Of a DNA stretch of 34,691 bases, positions 9,401 through 21,558 are shown one piece after another (the stretch's first letter is position 1; the number at the start of each line of letters is the position of its first letter). Position numbers and translations under genes: made by a program. Origin of the DNA: Gammaproteobacteria bacterium (lineage in GTDB: Bacteria; Pseudomonadota; Gammaproteobacteria; Pseudomonadales; Porticoccaceae); the NCBI GenBank assembly GCA_003235325.1, contig QJWQ01000179.1:1-34691 (forward strand). The letters run 5' to 3'. A model generated the notes under the pieces. The model had not been told where the DNA came from and searched no databases. It saw only the letters and a list, made by a program, of their open reading frames with translations.

Positions 9401-9417
9401 ATGTAATTTAATTACAT
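9401..9417. promoter_or_regulatory. 17-bp AT-rich palindrome in ftsZ-lpxC gap
   Basis: ATGTAAT-TTA-ATTACAT is a perfect inverted repeat with 7-bp arms and a 3-base centre, about 110 bases upstream of the candidate lpxC -10. It looks like a dimeric regulator site. I cannot assign it to a known regulator. Confidence 0.35.
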
Positions 9418-9593
9418 TTTTTGCCCCGGGGTTCCGTCCCCATCCGAGCGCTGTTGCCGGCCGGGAAATACAATGCCATTTCGCGAGACCGTTTTTTTAC
9501 CGACGTTTTACAAAGTCAGGTCTGCCTTCCCCTCTGATTGGAGACTATCGAGCCGCCTAGTCGCCGATACCCGGAGGCGAAATTGAGCTGTTG

Positions 9594-9683
9594 TCATCCC
9601 GAGCGACTCTATCCAGATGGACTTTATTCCGTGGGACTTTATCCCGAAGGACTTTATTTCAAAGGACTTTATTTCAAAGGACT
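9594..9683. repeat. Six-copy 15-bp tandem repeat
   Basis: Six consecutive 15-base units follow the consensus TTATCCCGAAGGACT. They start at 9594, 9609, 9624, 9639, 9654 and 9669. The last two are identical and the others differ by a few bases, so the array grades from divergent (left) to identical (right). It lies between ftsZ and lpxC in otherwise non-coding DNA. Because 15 is a multiple of three, every open frame through it yields a five-residue peptide repeat. I consider these peptides artefacts. The array may be an expanding microsatellite-like element or a series of protein-binding sites. Confidence 0.85.
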
Positions 9684-9778
9684 TGGGCAGCACCGCCTGT
9701 TCCAGGGTCCGGGGAGCGATTCCCCGGCCAGTTCAGGCGATGTTGCGGCGTCTCCTATCCGGCCAATCCTTGCTGGTC

Positions 9779-9823
9779 TTCCTTCGGAAAGGAACCCGCA
9801 CCGCGTTAAATCTCGCGGTGCGG
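9779..9823 (-). terminator. Tandem hairpins downstream of ftsZ
   Basis: Reading in the ftsZ direction, a perfect 10-bp GC-rich stem (arms at 9814-9823 and 9796-9805, loop of 8) begins 25 bases after the ftsZ stop. It is followed immediately by a second 6-bp stem (9779-9784 with 9789-9794, tetraloop). A clear T tract is missing after either stem; only short CCTTT follows the first. The pair probably ends or protects the dcw transcript, acting as a terminator or a 3' RNA-stabilising structure. Confidence 0.5.
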
Positions 9824-9847
9824 AATTCCGGGCTGACAATATGCCTT

Positions 9848-11026
9848 TCAGTCTGCCTGGCGGCGCAGAAAGGCCGGAATATCCAGATAGTCCATATCGG
9901 CATCGTGGCGTGACTCCAGTTTCCTGGCGGTGGCGCCCTCGGTTACCTGGACAGCTGACTGCCGGCGGGTAATGGTGGGCTTGTCCAGTTCATCGTAGTT
10001 TCTCTCGGCGATAGGCCGGCGATGCATTTCAATGGGCTGCTTGACCTGTACCGGCGAACGTTTTTCCAGGGGCGAACCGAGACCGGTAGCCACCACCGTA
10101 ACCCGCAACTGGTCGCCCATGGACGGATCGATGACCGTACCGACGACGACGGTGGCGTTGTCGGAGGCAAATTCCTCCACGGTGTCGCCCACTTCGGTGA
10201 ATTCACCCAGTTGCAGGTCAGGCCCGGCAGTAATGTTGACCAGGATTCCCCGAGCGCCCTGAAGGTTGATGTCCTCCAGCAGCGGACTGAGCACGGCCTC
10301 CTCTGCGGCGATGCGGGCTCGATCCTCGCCGGCAGCCTGGCCCGAACCCATCATGGCCATGCCCATTTCGGACATGACCGTGCGCACGTCGGCGAAGTCG
10401 ACATTGATCATGCCGGGGCGAATAATCAGGTCGGCAATACCCTGCACTGCGCCCAGCAGGACATTATTGGCCGCCTTGAAGGCATCCAGCAGGCTGGTTT
10501 GTTTGCCCATGACCTGCAGCAGTTTCTCGTTGGGTATGGTAATCAGCGAGTCGACCTTGTCCTGCAACTGGCGAATACCCTCATCGGCAATGGCCATCCG
10601 CTTCTTGCCCTCAAAGGCAAACGGCCGGGTCACCACCGCCACGGTCAGGATACCCAGTTCCCGGGCAACATCGGCGACGATGGGCGCCGCACCGGTGCCG
10701 GTGCCGCCACCCATGCCAGCGGTAACAAAGACCATATCGGCGCCACGAAGCACATCCGCCAGCCGTTCCTTGTCCTCGATCGCCGCCTGGCGACCGATCT
10801 CCGGATTGGCGCCGGCACCCAGACCCTTGGTTACACCATTGCCCAGCTGCAGCACGGTGGCAGCGCCCAGGTCCCTGAGGGCCTGAGCGTCAGTGTTGGC
10901 GCAGATAAATTCCACACCCTCCACCTGACTCTCGATCATATGGCGCACGGCATTACCGCCGCCACCGCCAACACCCACTACCTTGATTTCAGCAGATTCC
11001 GGAATACTATCGACGATTTGAAACAT
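9848..11026 (-). CDS. ftsZ: Cell division GTPase FtsZ
   Basis: FtsZ is the tubulin-like GTPase that forms the Z-ring. The 392-residue protein carries the N-terminal glycine-rich GVGGGGGNAV, the tubulin signature GGGTGTG at 106-112, the T7-loop region NVDFADV, a variable linker from about residue 320, and the conserved C-terminal tail ending YLDIPAFLRRQAD that binds FtsA and ZipA. A good Shine-Dalgarno sequence (AAGGGG) precedes the ATG. It lies 40 bases after ftsA and is the last gene of the compact dcw run, followed by tandem hairpins. Nothing unusual in the coding sequence. Confidence 0.99.
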   Translation of the reverse strand: MFQIVDSIPESAEIKVVGVGGGGGNAVRHMIESQVEGVEFICANTDAQALRDLGAATVLQLGNGVTKGLGAGANPEIGRQAAIEDKERLADVLRGADMVFVTAGMGGGTGTGAAPIVADVARELGILTVAVVTRPFAFEGKKRMAIADEGIRQLQDKVDSLITIPNEKLLQVMGKQTSLLDAFKAANNVLLGAVQGIADLIIRPGMINVDFADVRTVMSEMGMAMMGSGQAAGEDRARIAAEEAVLSPLLEDINLQGARGILVNITAGPDLQLGEFTEVGDTVEEFASDNATVVVGTVIDPSMGDQLRVTVVATGLGSPLEKRSPVQVKQPIEMHRRPIAERNYDELDKPTITRRQSAVQVTEGATARKLESRHDADMDYLDIPAFLRRQAD

Positions 11027-11066
11027 GGTTTTGCCCCTTTTTGATGATGATTAATGAAAAAGTTAA

Positions 11067-12305
11067 CTACAAATTGCCCTGAAACCAGCCTTTCAGCCAG
11101 CTGAAAAAGTTGTTGCTTGACGCCTTGCTCCGCTGTGCGGTGATGGCGCTGTTTTTTTGCTCCTTGACACCGAATAGCAGCAGGCCGACGCCGGTTGAAT
11201 AAATCGGGTTGTTGACAATATCGGTGAGCCCGCGAATGTTCTGGGGCGCGCCCAGCCGGACCGGCATATGGAAAATCTCCTCCGCCAGTTCGATCACGCC
11301 TTCCATCTTGGCGGTGCCACCGGTCAGGACGATGCCCGCCGCCACCAGGTCCTCGTAACCGCTGCGACGCAATTCCGCCTGCACCAGGGTGAACAGTTCG
11401 TCGTAGCGCGGCTCGACCACCTCCGCCAGGGCCTGCCGTGACAGATCCCGGGGCGGCCGCTCACCGACACTGGGCACCTTGATGGTCTCATCGGGCCCGG
11501 CCAGCTTGGCCAGGGCGCAGGCATAGCGAATTTTCAACTCCTCCGCGTGGGGTGTCGGCGTTCGCAGGGCCATGGCGATGTCGTTGGTGACCTGGTCGCC
11601 GGCGATTGGAATGACGCCGGTATGACGAATGGCGCCCTCGGAAAAAATGGCGATATCGGTGGTGCCGCCGCCGATATCCACCAGGCAGACTCCCAGCTGC
11701 TTTTCATCCTCGGTCAATACCGCATGGCTCGAGGCCAGCTGTTCGAGAATAATGTCGTCCACTTCCAGGCCACAGCGACGAATACACTTCTTGATGTTCT
11801 GGGCGGCATTGGCAGCACAGGTCACCAGATGGACCTTGGCCTCGAGCCTGACCCCTGACATACCCAGGGGTTCCCGGACGCCCTCCTGGTTGTCGATGAT
11901 GAATTCCTGGGGCAGCACGTGCAGGATTTCCTGATCTGCCGGAATCGCCACCGCCCGTGCGGCATCGATAACCCGGTCGATGTCGTGGCGCAGTACCTCC
12001 CGGTCGCGAATGGCAACGATGCCGTGGGAATTCAGACTGCGAATATGACTGCCGGCAATGCCGGCATAGACCGAGTGGATGTGGCACCCGGCCATCAGTT
12101 CCGCCTCCTCGATAGCCCGCTGAATGGCATGTACCGTCGACTCGATATTGACCACCACGCCCTTCTTCATTCCTGTGGAACGGTGCATGCCGGTGCCGAT
12201 GATTTCCAGGCCGCCATCCGCCGTGGCGGCGCCGACGATGGCCACCACCTTCGATGTGCCGATATCCAGCCCGACAATCATCTGTTCACTGTTGCTACTT
12301 GCCAT
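11067..12305 (-). CDS. ftsA: Cell division protein FtsA
   Basis: This is the actin-like ATPase that tethers FtsZ to the membrane and recruits later divisome proteins. The 412 residues start with the phosphate-1 loop GLDIGTSKVVAIVG and include the inserted 1C domain, the phosphate-2 motif VDIGGGTTDIAIF and the adenosine motif VLTGGTAKMEG. A C-terminal amphipathic helix rich in Phe and Trp (FFSWLKGWFQ) serves as the membrane-targeting sequence. An AAGAGGT ribosome binding site sits 6 bases before the ATG. Gaps of about 40 bases separate it from ftsQ and ftsZ, unlike the overlapping junctions upstream, so it may be translated independently. Confidence 0.98.
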   Translation of the reverse strand: MASSNSEQMIVGLDIGTSKVVAIVGAATADGGLEIIGTGMHRSTGMKKGVVVNIESTVHAIQRAIEEAELMAGCHIHSVYAGIAGSHIRSLNSHGIVAIRDREVLRHDIDRVIDAARAVAIPADQEILHVLPQEFIIDNQEGVREPLGMSGVRLEAKVHLVTCAANAAQNIKKCIRRCGLEVDDIILEQLASSHAVLTEDEKQLGVCLVDIGGGTTDIAIFSEGAIRHTGVIPIAGDQVTNDIAMALRTPTPHAEELKIRYACALAKLAGPDETIKVPSVGERPPRDLSRQALAEVVEPRYDELFTLVQAELRRSGYEDLVAAGIVLTGGTAKMEGVIELAEEIFHMPVRLGAPQNIRGLTDIVNNPIYSTGVGLLLFGVKEQKNSAITAQRSKASSNNFFSWLKGWFQGNL

Positions 12306-12346
12306 TCACCAACCTCTTTTTACCGGAATCCCGATCCACGCAGAAT

Positions 12347-15460
<3,114 letters not shown>

Positions 15461-15464
<4 letters not shown>

Positions 15465-16540
15465 GGCATCACCTCTTCGCAGACATTGGCCACGGCGACG
15501 GCGGCATCGGCCCGCCCCTGGGCGCGGGCTGCGGACGCCATGGCGTGCAATTTCTCGCCGTCGGCCAGCAGTAGCGACAGCCGTTCGCATAACAGTTTTG
15601 AATTCAGGTCCCGTTCCTGCACCAGTTGCGCCGCGTCGCTTAGGACCAGCCATTCGGCGTTGCGGGTCTGGTGATCGTCGATGGCGTGGGGAAAGGGGAC
15701 CAGCAGTGATCCGACCCCGGCACAGGCCAGTTCCGATACCGTCAGGGCCCCGGACCGGCAGAGCACCAGGTCAGCCCAGCCATAGGCTTCGGCCATATCG
15801 GCAATAAAGGGCTGGATATCGGCTGACACGCCGGCTTTCCGGTAGGCGTCGCCGGTGACCTCGGTGTGCCTGCGGCCGCACTGGTGCCTGACTTCCGGCC
15901 TTGCCTCCACCGGCATCAGCGCCAGGGCCTCCGGCACCATTCGGTTGATCGCCAGGGCACCGAGACTGCCTCCCAGAACCAGCAAACGGGGTGGACGGTG
16001 CTGACCCACGCCTCTTTCTGCAGGGGCCGGCAATGCGGCAATTTCGACCCGAACCGGGTTGCCGCAGTAGTCGCCATTGGCCAGCGCCCCGGGAAAGGCC
16101 ACCATTACCCGGTTGGCAATGCGGGCGAGGATCCTGTTGGTGGTGCCGGCAATGGCGTTCTGTTCGTGTATGACCAGTGGTCGCCCCAGCAATCGGGCCG
16201 CGACCCCCCCGGGACCGGAAGCAAAGCCGCCGAGGCCCAGCACCGCGTCGGGCCGGTAGCGACGGACCACCGCAAGCGCCTGCCCCAGCGCCCTCACCAG
16301 TTGTACCGGTGCCGTCAACTTGGCCGCCAGCCCCTTGCCTCTCAGCCCGGACACCTCGATATATTCGATGGCAAAATCGTTGGCGGGCACCAGTTCCGCC
16401 TCGATACCGCGTCGGGTACCGAGCCAGGTGACGCCGATGCCCCGTCGCCGCAACTCGTGGGCCACCGCCAGGGCCGGAAACACGTGACCGCCGGTGCCCC
16501 CGGCCATTACCAGCACAGTTTTGTCAGCCGGCCCGGTCAC
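15461..16540 (-). CDS. murG: Lipid II synthase MurG (GT28 N-acetylglucosaminyltransferase)
   Basis: MurG transfers GlcNAc from UDP-GlcNAc to lipid I on the inner face of the cytoplasmic membrane, giving lipid II. The 359 residues contain the N-terminal donor/acceptor G loop [15 protein letters not shown] (13-27), the second G loop [21 protein letters not shown], the third glycine-rich loop [12 protein letters not shown] and the C-terminal donor-binding stretch [16 protein letters not shown]. The start is GTG and the first 17 bases overlap the ftsW end. An ATG at codon 12 would cut into the first G loop and is rejected. Confidence 0.98.
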
Positions 16541-17711
16541 GTTTCACCCTCTGCGCCACGGTGGCGGCATCCTTCATTTCGACGCCAATGCGCAACATCA
16601 GTCCGGTCATGGCGCAACAGACCAGCAGGCTGCTGCCGCCGTAACTGATAAATGGCAGCGTCAGGCCCTTGGTGGGCAGCAAACCGGAGGTGACACCCAT
16701 GTTGATAAAGGCCTGCCCCGCCAGCAGCACACCGATACCGAAGCAGGTGTAGGCCGCAAACCAGTCCTGGCGCTGAACGGCCAGCCGGGCGGCGGCAAAG
16801 ATTCGCGCCACCAGCAACACGAACAGGCCGACGACAACCACCACCCCGAGCAGACCGAATTCCTCGGCAAAGATGGCAAAGACAAAATCGGTGTGGGCTT
16901 CCGGCAGATAGAACAGTTTTTGCACGCTGTTGCCCAGACCGACCCCCAGCCATTCCCCGCGGCCGAAGGCAATCAGCGACTGGGTCAACTGGTAACCGGT
17001 ATTGAACTGGTCGGCCCAGGGATCGAGAAAAGTCACCAGACGCTGCAACCGGTAGGGGGAGGTCATCGCCAGGGCCGCCATCATTGCCCCACCCAGCATC
17101 AGCAATCCGCAAAACAGCCAGAGCCGGACACCGGCGAGAAACATCAGCACCAGCACGGTGCCGGCAACCACCACTGTCGAGCCAAAGTCCGGCTGCAGCA
17201 ATAACAGCACGCCCAGCAGACCCAGTATCAGCACCGGCGGAATAAAGCGCTGCCACTGCTCCCGCATCTGCAACTGGTGGCGATTCAGGTAGGCCGCCAT
17301 GAACACAATCATGGAAAATTTAACCACTTCCGCCACCTGCAGATTCAGGGGGCCGATGGCAAGCCAGCGGCTGCTGCCGTTGACCTCGCGACCGACGCCG
17401 GGTACCAGCACCAGCACCAGCAGCAGCACCGACAGAGCCAGCAGGGGGTAACTGTACTGGTACCAGATTCGGGACGGCACCTGCAGCACCACAAAGCCGA
17501 CCGCGGCGCCGAGCAGCGAGTAAACCAGGTGGCGCTTGAGAAAGAAGAAGCCGTCGTGATAGGCGTGGTCCGCGTAGGAAATGGAGGCTGAGGCCACCAT
17601 GGCTATGCCGATGGACACCAGGGCCACCACCGCCAGCAGCAGTTGCCAGTCGATATCCACCATCTGTCGGGAGGAAACCGGCCAGTAGCGCAATTCCATG
17701 ACGGCGGTCAC
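16524..17711 (-). CDS. ftsW: Septal peptidoglycan glycosyltransferase FtsW (SEDS)
   Basis: FtsW is the SEDS-family polymerase that works with FtsI in septal wall synthesis. The 395 residues show about ten hydrophobic segments, the SISYADHAYHDGFFFLKRH loop, PDFGSTVVV, the long periplasmic loop region with LTQSLIAFGRGEWLGVGLGNS and the FAEEFGLLG motif, and the C-terminal family signature TKGLTLPFISYGGSS. The start is a GTG overlapping the murD stop by 4 bases. An ATG four codons later is possible. The order murD-ftsW-murG is standard. Confidence 0.97.
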   Translation of the reverse strand: MTAVMELRYWPVSSRQMVDIDWQLLLAVVALVSIGIAMVASASISYADHAYHDGFFFLKRHLVYSLLGAAVGFVVLQVPSRIWYQYSYPLLALSVLLLVLVLVPGVGREVNGSSRWLAIGPLNLQVAEVVKFSMIVFMAAYLNRHQLQMREQWQRFIPPVLILGLLGVLLLLQPDFGSTVVVAGTVLVLMFLAGVRLWLFCGLLMLGGAMMAALAMTSPYRLQRLVTFLDPWADQFNTGYQLTQSLIAFGRGEWLGVGLGNSVQKLFYLPEAHTDFVFAIFAEEFGLLGVVVVVGLFVLLVARIFAAARLAVQRQDWFAAYTCFGIGVLLAGQAFINMGVTSGLLPTKGLTLPFISYGGSSLLVCCAMTGLMLRIGVEMKDAATVAQRVKRDRAG

Positions 17712-19099
17712 GACAGGGCCTCCACTGCGGCGGCAAAGCGCCGGCCCCGGTCGGCGAAGCCGGAAAACATGTCAAAACTGGCACAGGCGGGAGACAGCAG
17801 CACGATATCGCCGGCACTGGCGGTACCGGCAGCGGCGCTGACGGCGGCCTCCATGGAGGTGGCATAAACCAGGTCGACCCGGCCTTTCAGTACCTCGGCG
17901 ATGGCGGGGGCGTCCTCGCCGATCAGGATCACCAGCCGCACCGGTCCCGGCACTACCTCGGCCAGGGGTGCGAAATCCTGGCCTTTGCCCTGCCCCCCGG
18001 CAATCAGGATCAGGTTAGCGCTGTTACCGGCAAAACCCTCGATGGCGGCGACGGTAGCGCCGATGTTGGTGGCCTTGGAATCGTCGATCCAGGTCACCAC
18101 CCCCCGCTCACCCTCTGCGGCCTCAGCGACCGGGGTTTCAGCCACTGTTTGGCAGCGATGGGGCAGACCGGGAAATTGCCGCAAGGTGGCCAGCATGCCC
18201 GCCATGGGCAATCCGACCGCCCGGCCCAGGGCAACGGCCGCCAGGGCATTGGCGGTATTGTGCCGGCCCTTGAGGCGCACCTCGCTCACGGCCATCAGGG
18301 GCTCGAACTCATAGGCCAGCCAGGGGGCGCCCTGGTGTTCCATCAGGCCGAAACCCCTGAAATCAGGTCGGTCCAGGCCGAAACTCCATTGGATGACATT
18401 GTCACCCAGCAACGGCCGGGTCAGGGCATCGTCACGATTGACCACCACCTGACGGACGCCGGTGAAAATGCGGTGCTTGGCCTGGTGGTACTGCTGAATG
18501 CCGGCATAGCGATCCATGTGGTCCGGACTGATGTTGAGCACCGTTGCCACCTCGGCGTTGAGACGGGTCACCAGTTCCAGTTGAAAGCTGGACAGTTCGA
18601 TCACGTACAGGTCCCGCTCCGCTGCCAGCAGGTCCAGGGCCGGTGTACCCAGATTGCCGCCGACACCGGTATTCCTGCCGGCATCCAGGGCCATTTGCCC
18701 CACCAGCGTGGTGACCGTACTTTTGCCGTTGGAACCGGTAATGGCAACCATGGGAGCGGTGGCGGCATCGGCAAACAGCTGGATATCCCCGGTTACCTGA
18801 ATACCCTGCCTGGCCGCCTGCACCAGCACCGGGTGCTCCACCGACAGGCCCGGGCTGACGACAACGCGGTCGGCAGCCAGCAGGGTGTCCGGATTCAATG
18901 CCCCCAGCTCCACCGGCGTGTCGGGAAATTCCGCCACCAGGGTGTCCAGTCCCGGCGGCGTCGTTCGCGTATCGACCATGACAAAACGCTCTCCGCGCGC
19001 AGCCAGATAGCGGGCCACGGACAGGCCGGTGGCGCCTATGCCCACCACTGCTGTCACACGGTTAGTCGCAATCAAGTCCATCGCTTTCAATCCCTGCAT
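17708..19099 (-). CDS. murD: UDP-N-acetylmuramoyl-L-alanine--D-glutamate ligase MurD
   Basis: MurD adds D-glutamate to UDP-MurNAc-L-Ala. The 463 residues have the N-terminal UDP-binding VVGIGATGLSVARYLA, VSPGLSVEHP, the P-loop TGSNGKST (121-128), NISPDHMDRY with the magnesium-binding His region, and the C-terminal WIDDSKATN. The start is the ATG 18 bases after mraY. A second ATG six codons later has a better spaced AGGGA sequence and cannot be excluded. The last four bases overlap the ftsW start. Confidence 0.97.
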   Translation of the reverse strand: MQGLKAMDLIATNRVTAVVGIGATGLSVARYLAARGERFVMVDTRTTPPGLDTLVAEFPDTPVELGALNPDTLLAADRVVVSPGLSVEHPVLVQAARQGIQVTGDIQLFADAATAPMVAITGSNGKSTVTTLVGQMALDAGRNTGVGGNLGTPALDLLAAERDLYVIELSSFQLELVTRLNAEVATVLNISPDHMDRYAGIQQYHQAKHRIFTGVRQVVVNRDDALTRPLLGDNVIQWSFGLDRPDFRGFGLMEHQGAPWLAYEFEPLMAVSEVRLKGRHNTANALAAVALGRAVGLPMAGMLATLRQFPGLPHRCQTVAETPVAEAAEGERGVVTWIDDSKATNIGATVAAIEGFAGNSANLILIAGGQGKGQDFAPLAEVVPGPVRLVILIGEDAPAIAEVLKGRVDLVYATSMEAAVSAAAGTASAGDIVLLSPACASFDMFSGFADRGRRFAAAVEALS

Positions 19100-19117
19100 G
19101 GTTCCCGGTACATTGCC

Positions 19118-20200
19118 TCAACGCAGTTTCAGTGTCGCCAGCCCGAACAGAACCAGCATCACGGTGATAATCCAGAATCGAACAATGACCCGGGGTTCCG
19201 GCCATCCCTTGAGTTCAAAATGGTGGTGAATCGGAGCCATCCTGAAGATGCGTTTGCCGGTCAATTTGAATGACGCCACCTGCAGGATCACGGACACCGT
19301 TTCCAGGACAAAGATGCCGCCCATGATGAACAGCACGATTTCATGGCGCACGATGACCGCGATCACGCCCAGGGCGGCACCCAGGGCCAGCGCCCCGACG
19401 TCACCCATGAACACCATGGCCGGGTAGGTGTTGAACCAGAGGAAGCCCAGACCCGCGCCCCCGAGAGCGGCGCAAAAAACCACCAGTTCACCGGCACCGG
19501 CGATGTACGGAATGTGCAGGTATTCGGCGAACTGGACATTGCCCACCAGGTAGGCGAAAACCCCGAGAGCACCCCCTACCAGGACGGTCGGCATGATTGC
19601 CAGGCCGTCGAGGCCATCGGTGAGATTGACGGCGTTGCTGGAGCCGACAATCACCAGGTAAGTAAGCACTATGTAAAACAGGCCCAGGTTCAGGCTGACA
19701 TTCTTGAAAAAGGGAATAATCAGCTGCGTTTCCGCTGGCGATACCGCGGTGTAGTAGAGAAAAATTGCCGCGCCAAGGCCCGCAACGGACTGCCAGAAAT
19801 ACTTCCAGCGGGCCGGCAGACCCCGGGAATTCTTTTCCACCACCTTGCGGTAGTCATCCACCCAGCCGACGGCGCCGAACACCGCGGTGACCACCAGCAA
19901 CACCCAGACGTAGCGGTTACTCAGGTCCGACCAGAGCAGTGATGAGACAAAAATGGCCATCAGGATCAGGGCGCCACCCATGGTCGGCGTGCCGGATTTG
20001 CTCAGGTGGCTCTTGGGTCCCTCGGCCCGCACTGACTGGCCGATCTGCAGCCGGTTCAGGCCCCGGATCATCACCGGTCCCAGCAACAGGGAGATGGCCA
20101 GGGCGGTCATGACACCGAGAATGGCTCTCAGGGTCAGGTATTGAAAGACGCCGAAAACCCGGGCGTATTGGGTCAAGTAATCAGCGAGCCAGACCAGCAT
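19118..20200 (-). CDS. mraY: Phospho-MurNAc-pentapeptide translocase MraY
   Basis: MraY moves phospho-MurNAc-pentapeptide from UDP to undecaprenyl phosphate, giving lipid I, within the cytoplasmic membrane. The 360 residues form about ten membrane segments. Visible active-site features are the D115-D116 pair (VDDYRKV), the [13 protein letters not shown] motif, [10 protein letters not shown] and the histidine triplet at 325-327 ([11 protein letters not shown]). Length and ends match the family. The ATG start overlaps the murF stop by one base. Confidence 0.98.
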   Translation of the reverse strand: MLVWLADYLTQYARVFGVFQYLTLRAILGVMTALAISLLLGPVMIRGLNRLQIGQSVRAEGPKSHLSKSGTPTMGGALILMAIFVSSLLWSDLSNRYVWVLLVVTAVFGAVGWVDDYRKVVEKNSRGLPARWKYFWQSVAGLGAAIFLYYTAVSPAETQLIIPFFKNVSLNLGLFYIVLTYLVIVGSSNAVNLTDGLDGLAIMPTVLVGGALGVFAYLVGNVQFAEYLHIPYIAGAGELVVFCAALGGAGLGFLWFNTYPAMVFMGDVGALALGAALGVIAVIVRHEIVLFIMGGIFVLETVSVILQVASFKLTGKRIFRMAPIHHHFELKGWPEPRVIVRFWIITVMLVLFGLATLKLR

Positions 20201-21558
20201 CAGTTATCACCCTCAGAGAGAAGATGGACAATCTCTTCCATACCCGCGCTCCTGGAGCCCTTGACCAGCACCGTGGTGCCACTGTCGATGTCTGCCTCCA
20301 GGGCATGAACCAGGGCGGCCTTGTCATCGAAATGCCGCCCGCCGCTGCCAAACCGGCTGACGGTATGCGCACTCAGGGGACCCACCGCATAGAGCCGGTC
20401 GACGCCGCTGTCGGCGGCATAGGCGCCCATTTCCTGGTGCAATCGCCCCTCGTCGGGTCCCAGTTCCGCCATGTCTCCCAGCACCAGGAATCGAGGCGAC
20501 GGCAGTGAAGCCAGCACGTCGATGGCCGCGCGCATGGAGCCGGGATTGGCGTTGTAGCTGTCATCGATGATCCGGGCTCCGGCGAAACCTCGCCGGTACT
20601 GCATACGACCTTTTACCGGCTGCACCGATGCCAGCCCGCTGGCGATCTGCTGCGGGTTGGCGCCGGCGGCAAAAGCACAGGCGGCCGCCCCCAGGGCGTT
20701 GGCAATATTGTGTTTTCCCGGCAGACCCATCTGTACCGGTACCGGGCCGGCGGGCGTGTCCATGACGAACCGGTAGCAGCCCTTGTCATCGACGCCGATC
20801 TCACTGGCGGTGAAGTCGGCATCGGTTGCCTCCAGGCTGTAGCTGAGCCGGCTGCTGCAGGGCAGGTGCGATTGCCAGGCATCGACATGGGGCTGGTCAA
20901 GGTTCAGCACCGCCGTACCCCTGGCCGACAAGCCCCGGTATATCTGGCCCTTTTCCTCGGCAATGGCTGCCTCCGTACCAAAACCGGCCATGTGCGCCGG
21001 CATGACGTTGTTGACCAGCGCGATATCCGGGCCGGCCATGTCGGTGAGATAGGCAATTTCCCCCGGCGCACTGGTGCCCATCTCGACAACGGCAAAACGT
21101 TGGTCGGCCTGCAGTTGCAACAGGGTCAGGGGTACGCCGATGTGATTGTTGAGGTTGCCCCGCGTCGCCAGCACCGGCGCCAACCCGCGCAGAATGGCCG
21201 CGATCATCTCCTTGACCGTGGTTTTGCCGCTGCTGCCGGTAACGGCTACCAGGACCCCGGTAAAATCCCGGCGCGCCAGTTGCGCCAGCTGTCCCAGGGC
21301 GATGGTGGTGTCCGACACCACCCACTGGGGAATGTCCAGTTGCTTGTCGGCCCGCTCCACTACCAGGCCACAGGCCTTTTGTGCAGCCTTGCCGATAAAC
21401 TGGTGGGCGTCAAAATGCTCCCCCTGCAACGCGACAAACAGATCGCCCTTGTTAAGGCTGCGGCTATCGGTGCTTACCGCCTGGAAATGGCAGTCGGGGT
21501 AGAACAGGGTGCCGCCAAAATTGGCTGCCGCCTTGGCCAGGGTCAGCGCTCTGATCAT
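20200..21558 (-). CDS. murF: UDP-MurNAc-tripeptide--D-Ala-D-Ala ligase MurF
   Basis: MurF completes the cytoplasmic pentapeptide precursor by adding D-Ala-D-Ala. The 452 residues contain the N-terminal domain with [25 protein letters not shown]-type sequence, the P-loop TGSSGKTT (107-114), [10 protein letters not shown], and [16 protein letters not shown] in the C-terminal domain. The ATG start overlaps the murE stop (ATGA). Normal length, no anomaly. Confidence 0.97.
   Translation of the reverse strand: MIRALTLAKAAANFGGTLFYPDCHFQAVSTDSRSLNKGDLFVALQGEHFDAHQFIGKAAQKACGLVVERADKQLDIPQWVVSDTTIALGQLAQLARRDFTGVLVAVTGSSGKTTVKEMIAAILRGLAPVLATRGNLNNHIGVPLTLLQLQADQRFAVVEMGTSAPGEIAYLTDMAGPDIALVNNVMPAHMAGFGTEAAIAEEKGQIYRGLSARGTAVLNLDQPHVDAWQSHLPCSSRLSYSLEATDADFTASEIGVDDKGCYRFVMDTPAGPVPVQMGLPGKHNIANALGAAACAFAAGANPQQIASGLASVQPVKGRMQYRRGFAGARIIDDSYNANPGSMRAAIDVLASLPSPRFLVLGDMAELGPDEGRLHQEMGAYAADSGVDRLYAVGPLSAHTVSRFGSGGRHFDDKAALVHALEADIDSGTTVLVKGSRSAGMEEIVHLLSEGDN

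Noticed and set aside
9508-9972. Open frames across the 15-bp repeat array on both strands, giving five-residue peptide repeats such as SFEIK (minus) or DFISK (plus)
   Set aside because: A repeat unit of 15 bases without stops keeps frames open by construction. There are no convincing ribosome binding sites, the residues do not fit the pentapeptide-repeat family pattern, and several frames are open at once.
15465-15653. 63-residue N-terminal extension of MurC
   Set aside because: It lies inside murG, is arginine-rich, and the ATG at 15464 gives the normal MurC start with an ATGA overlap.
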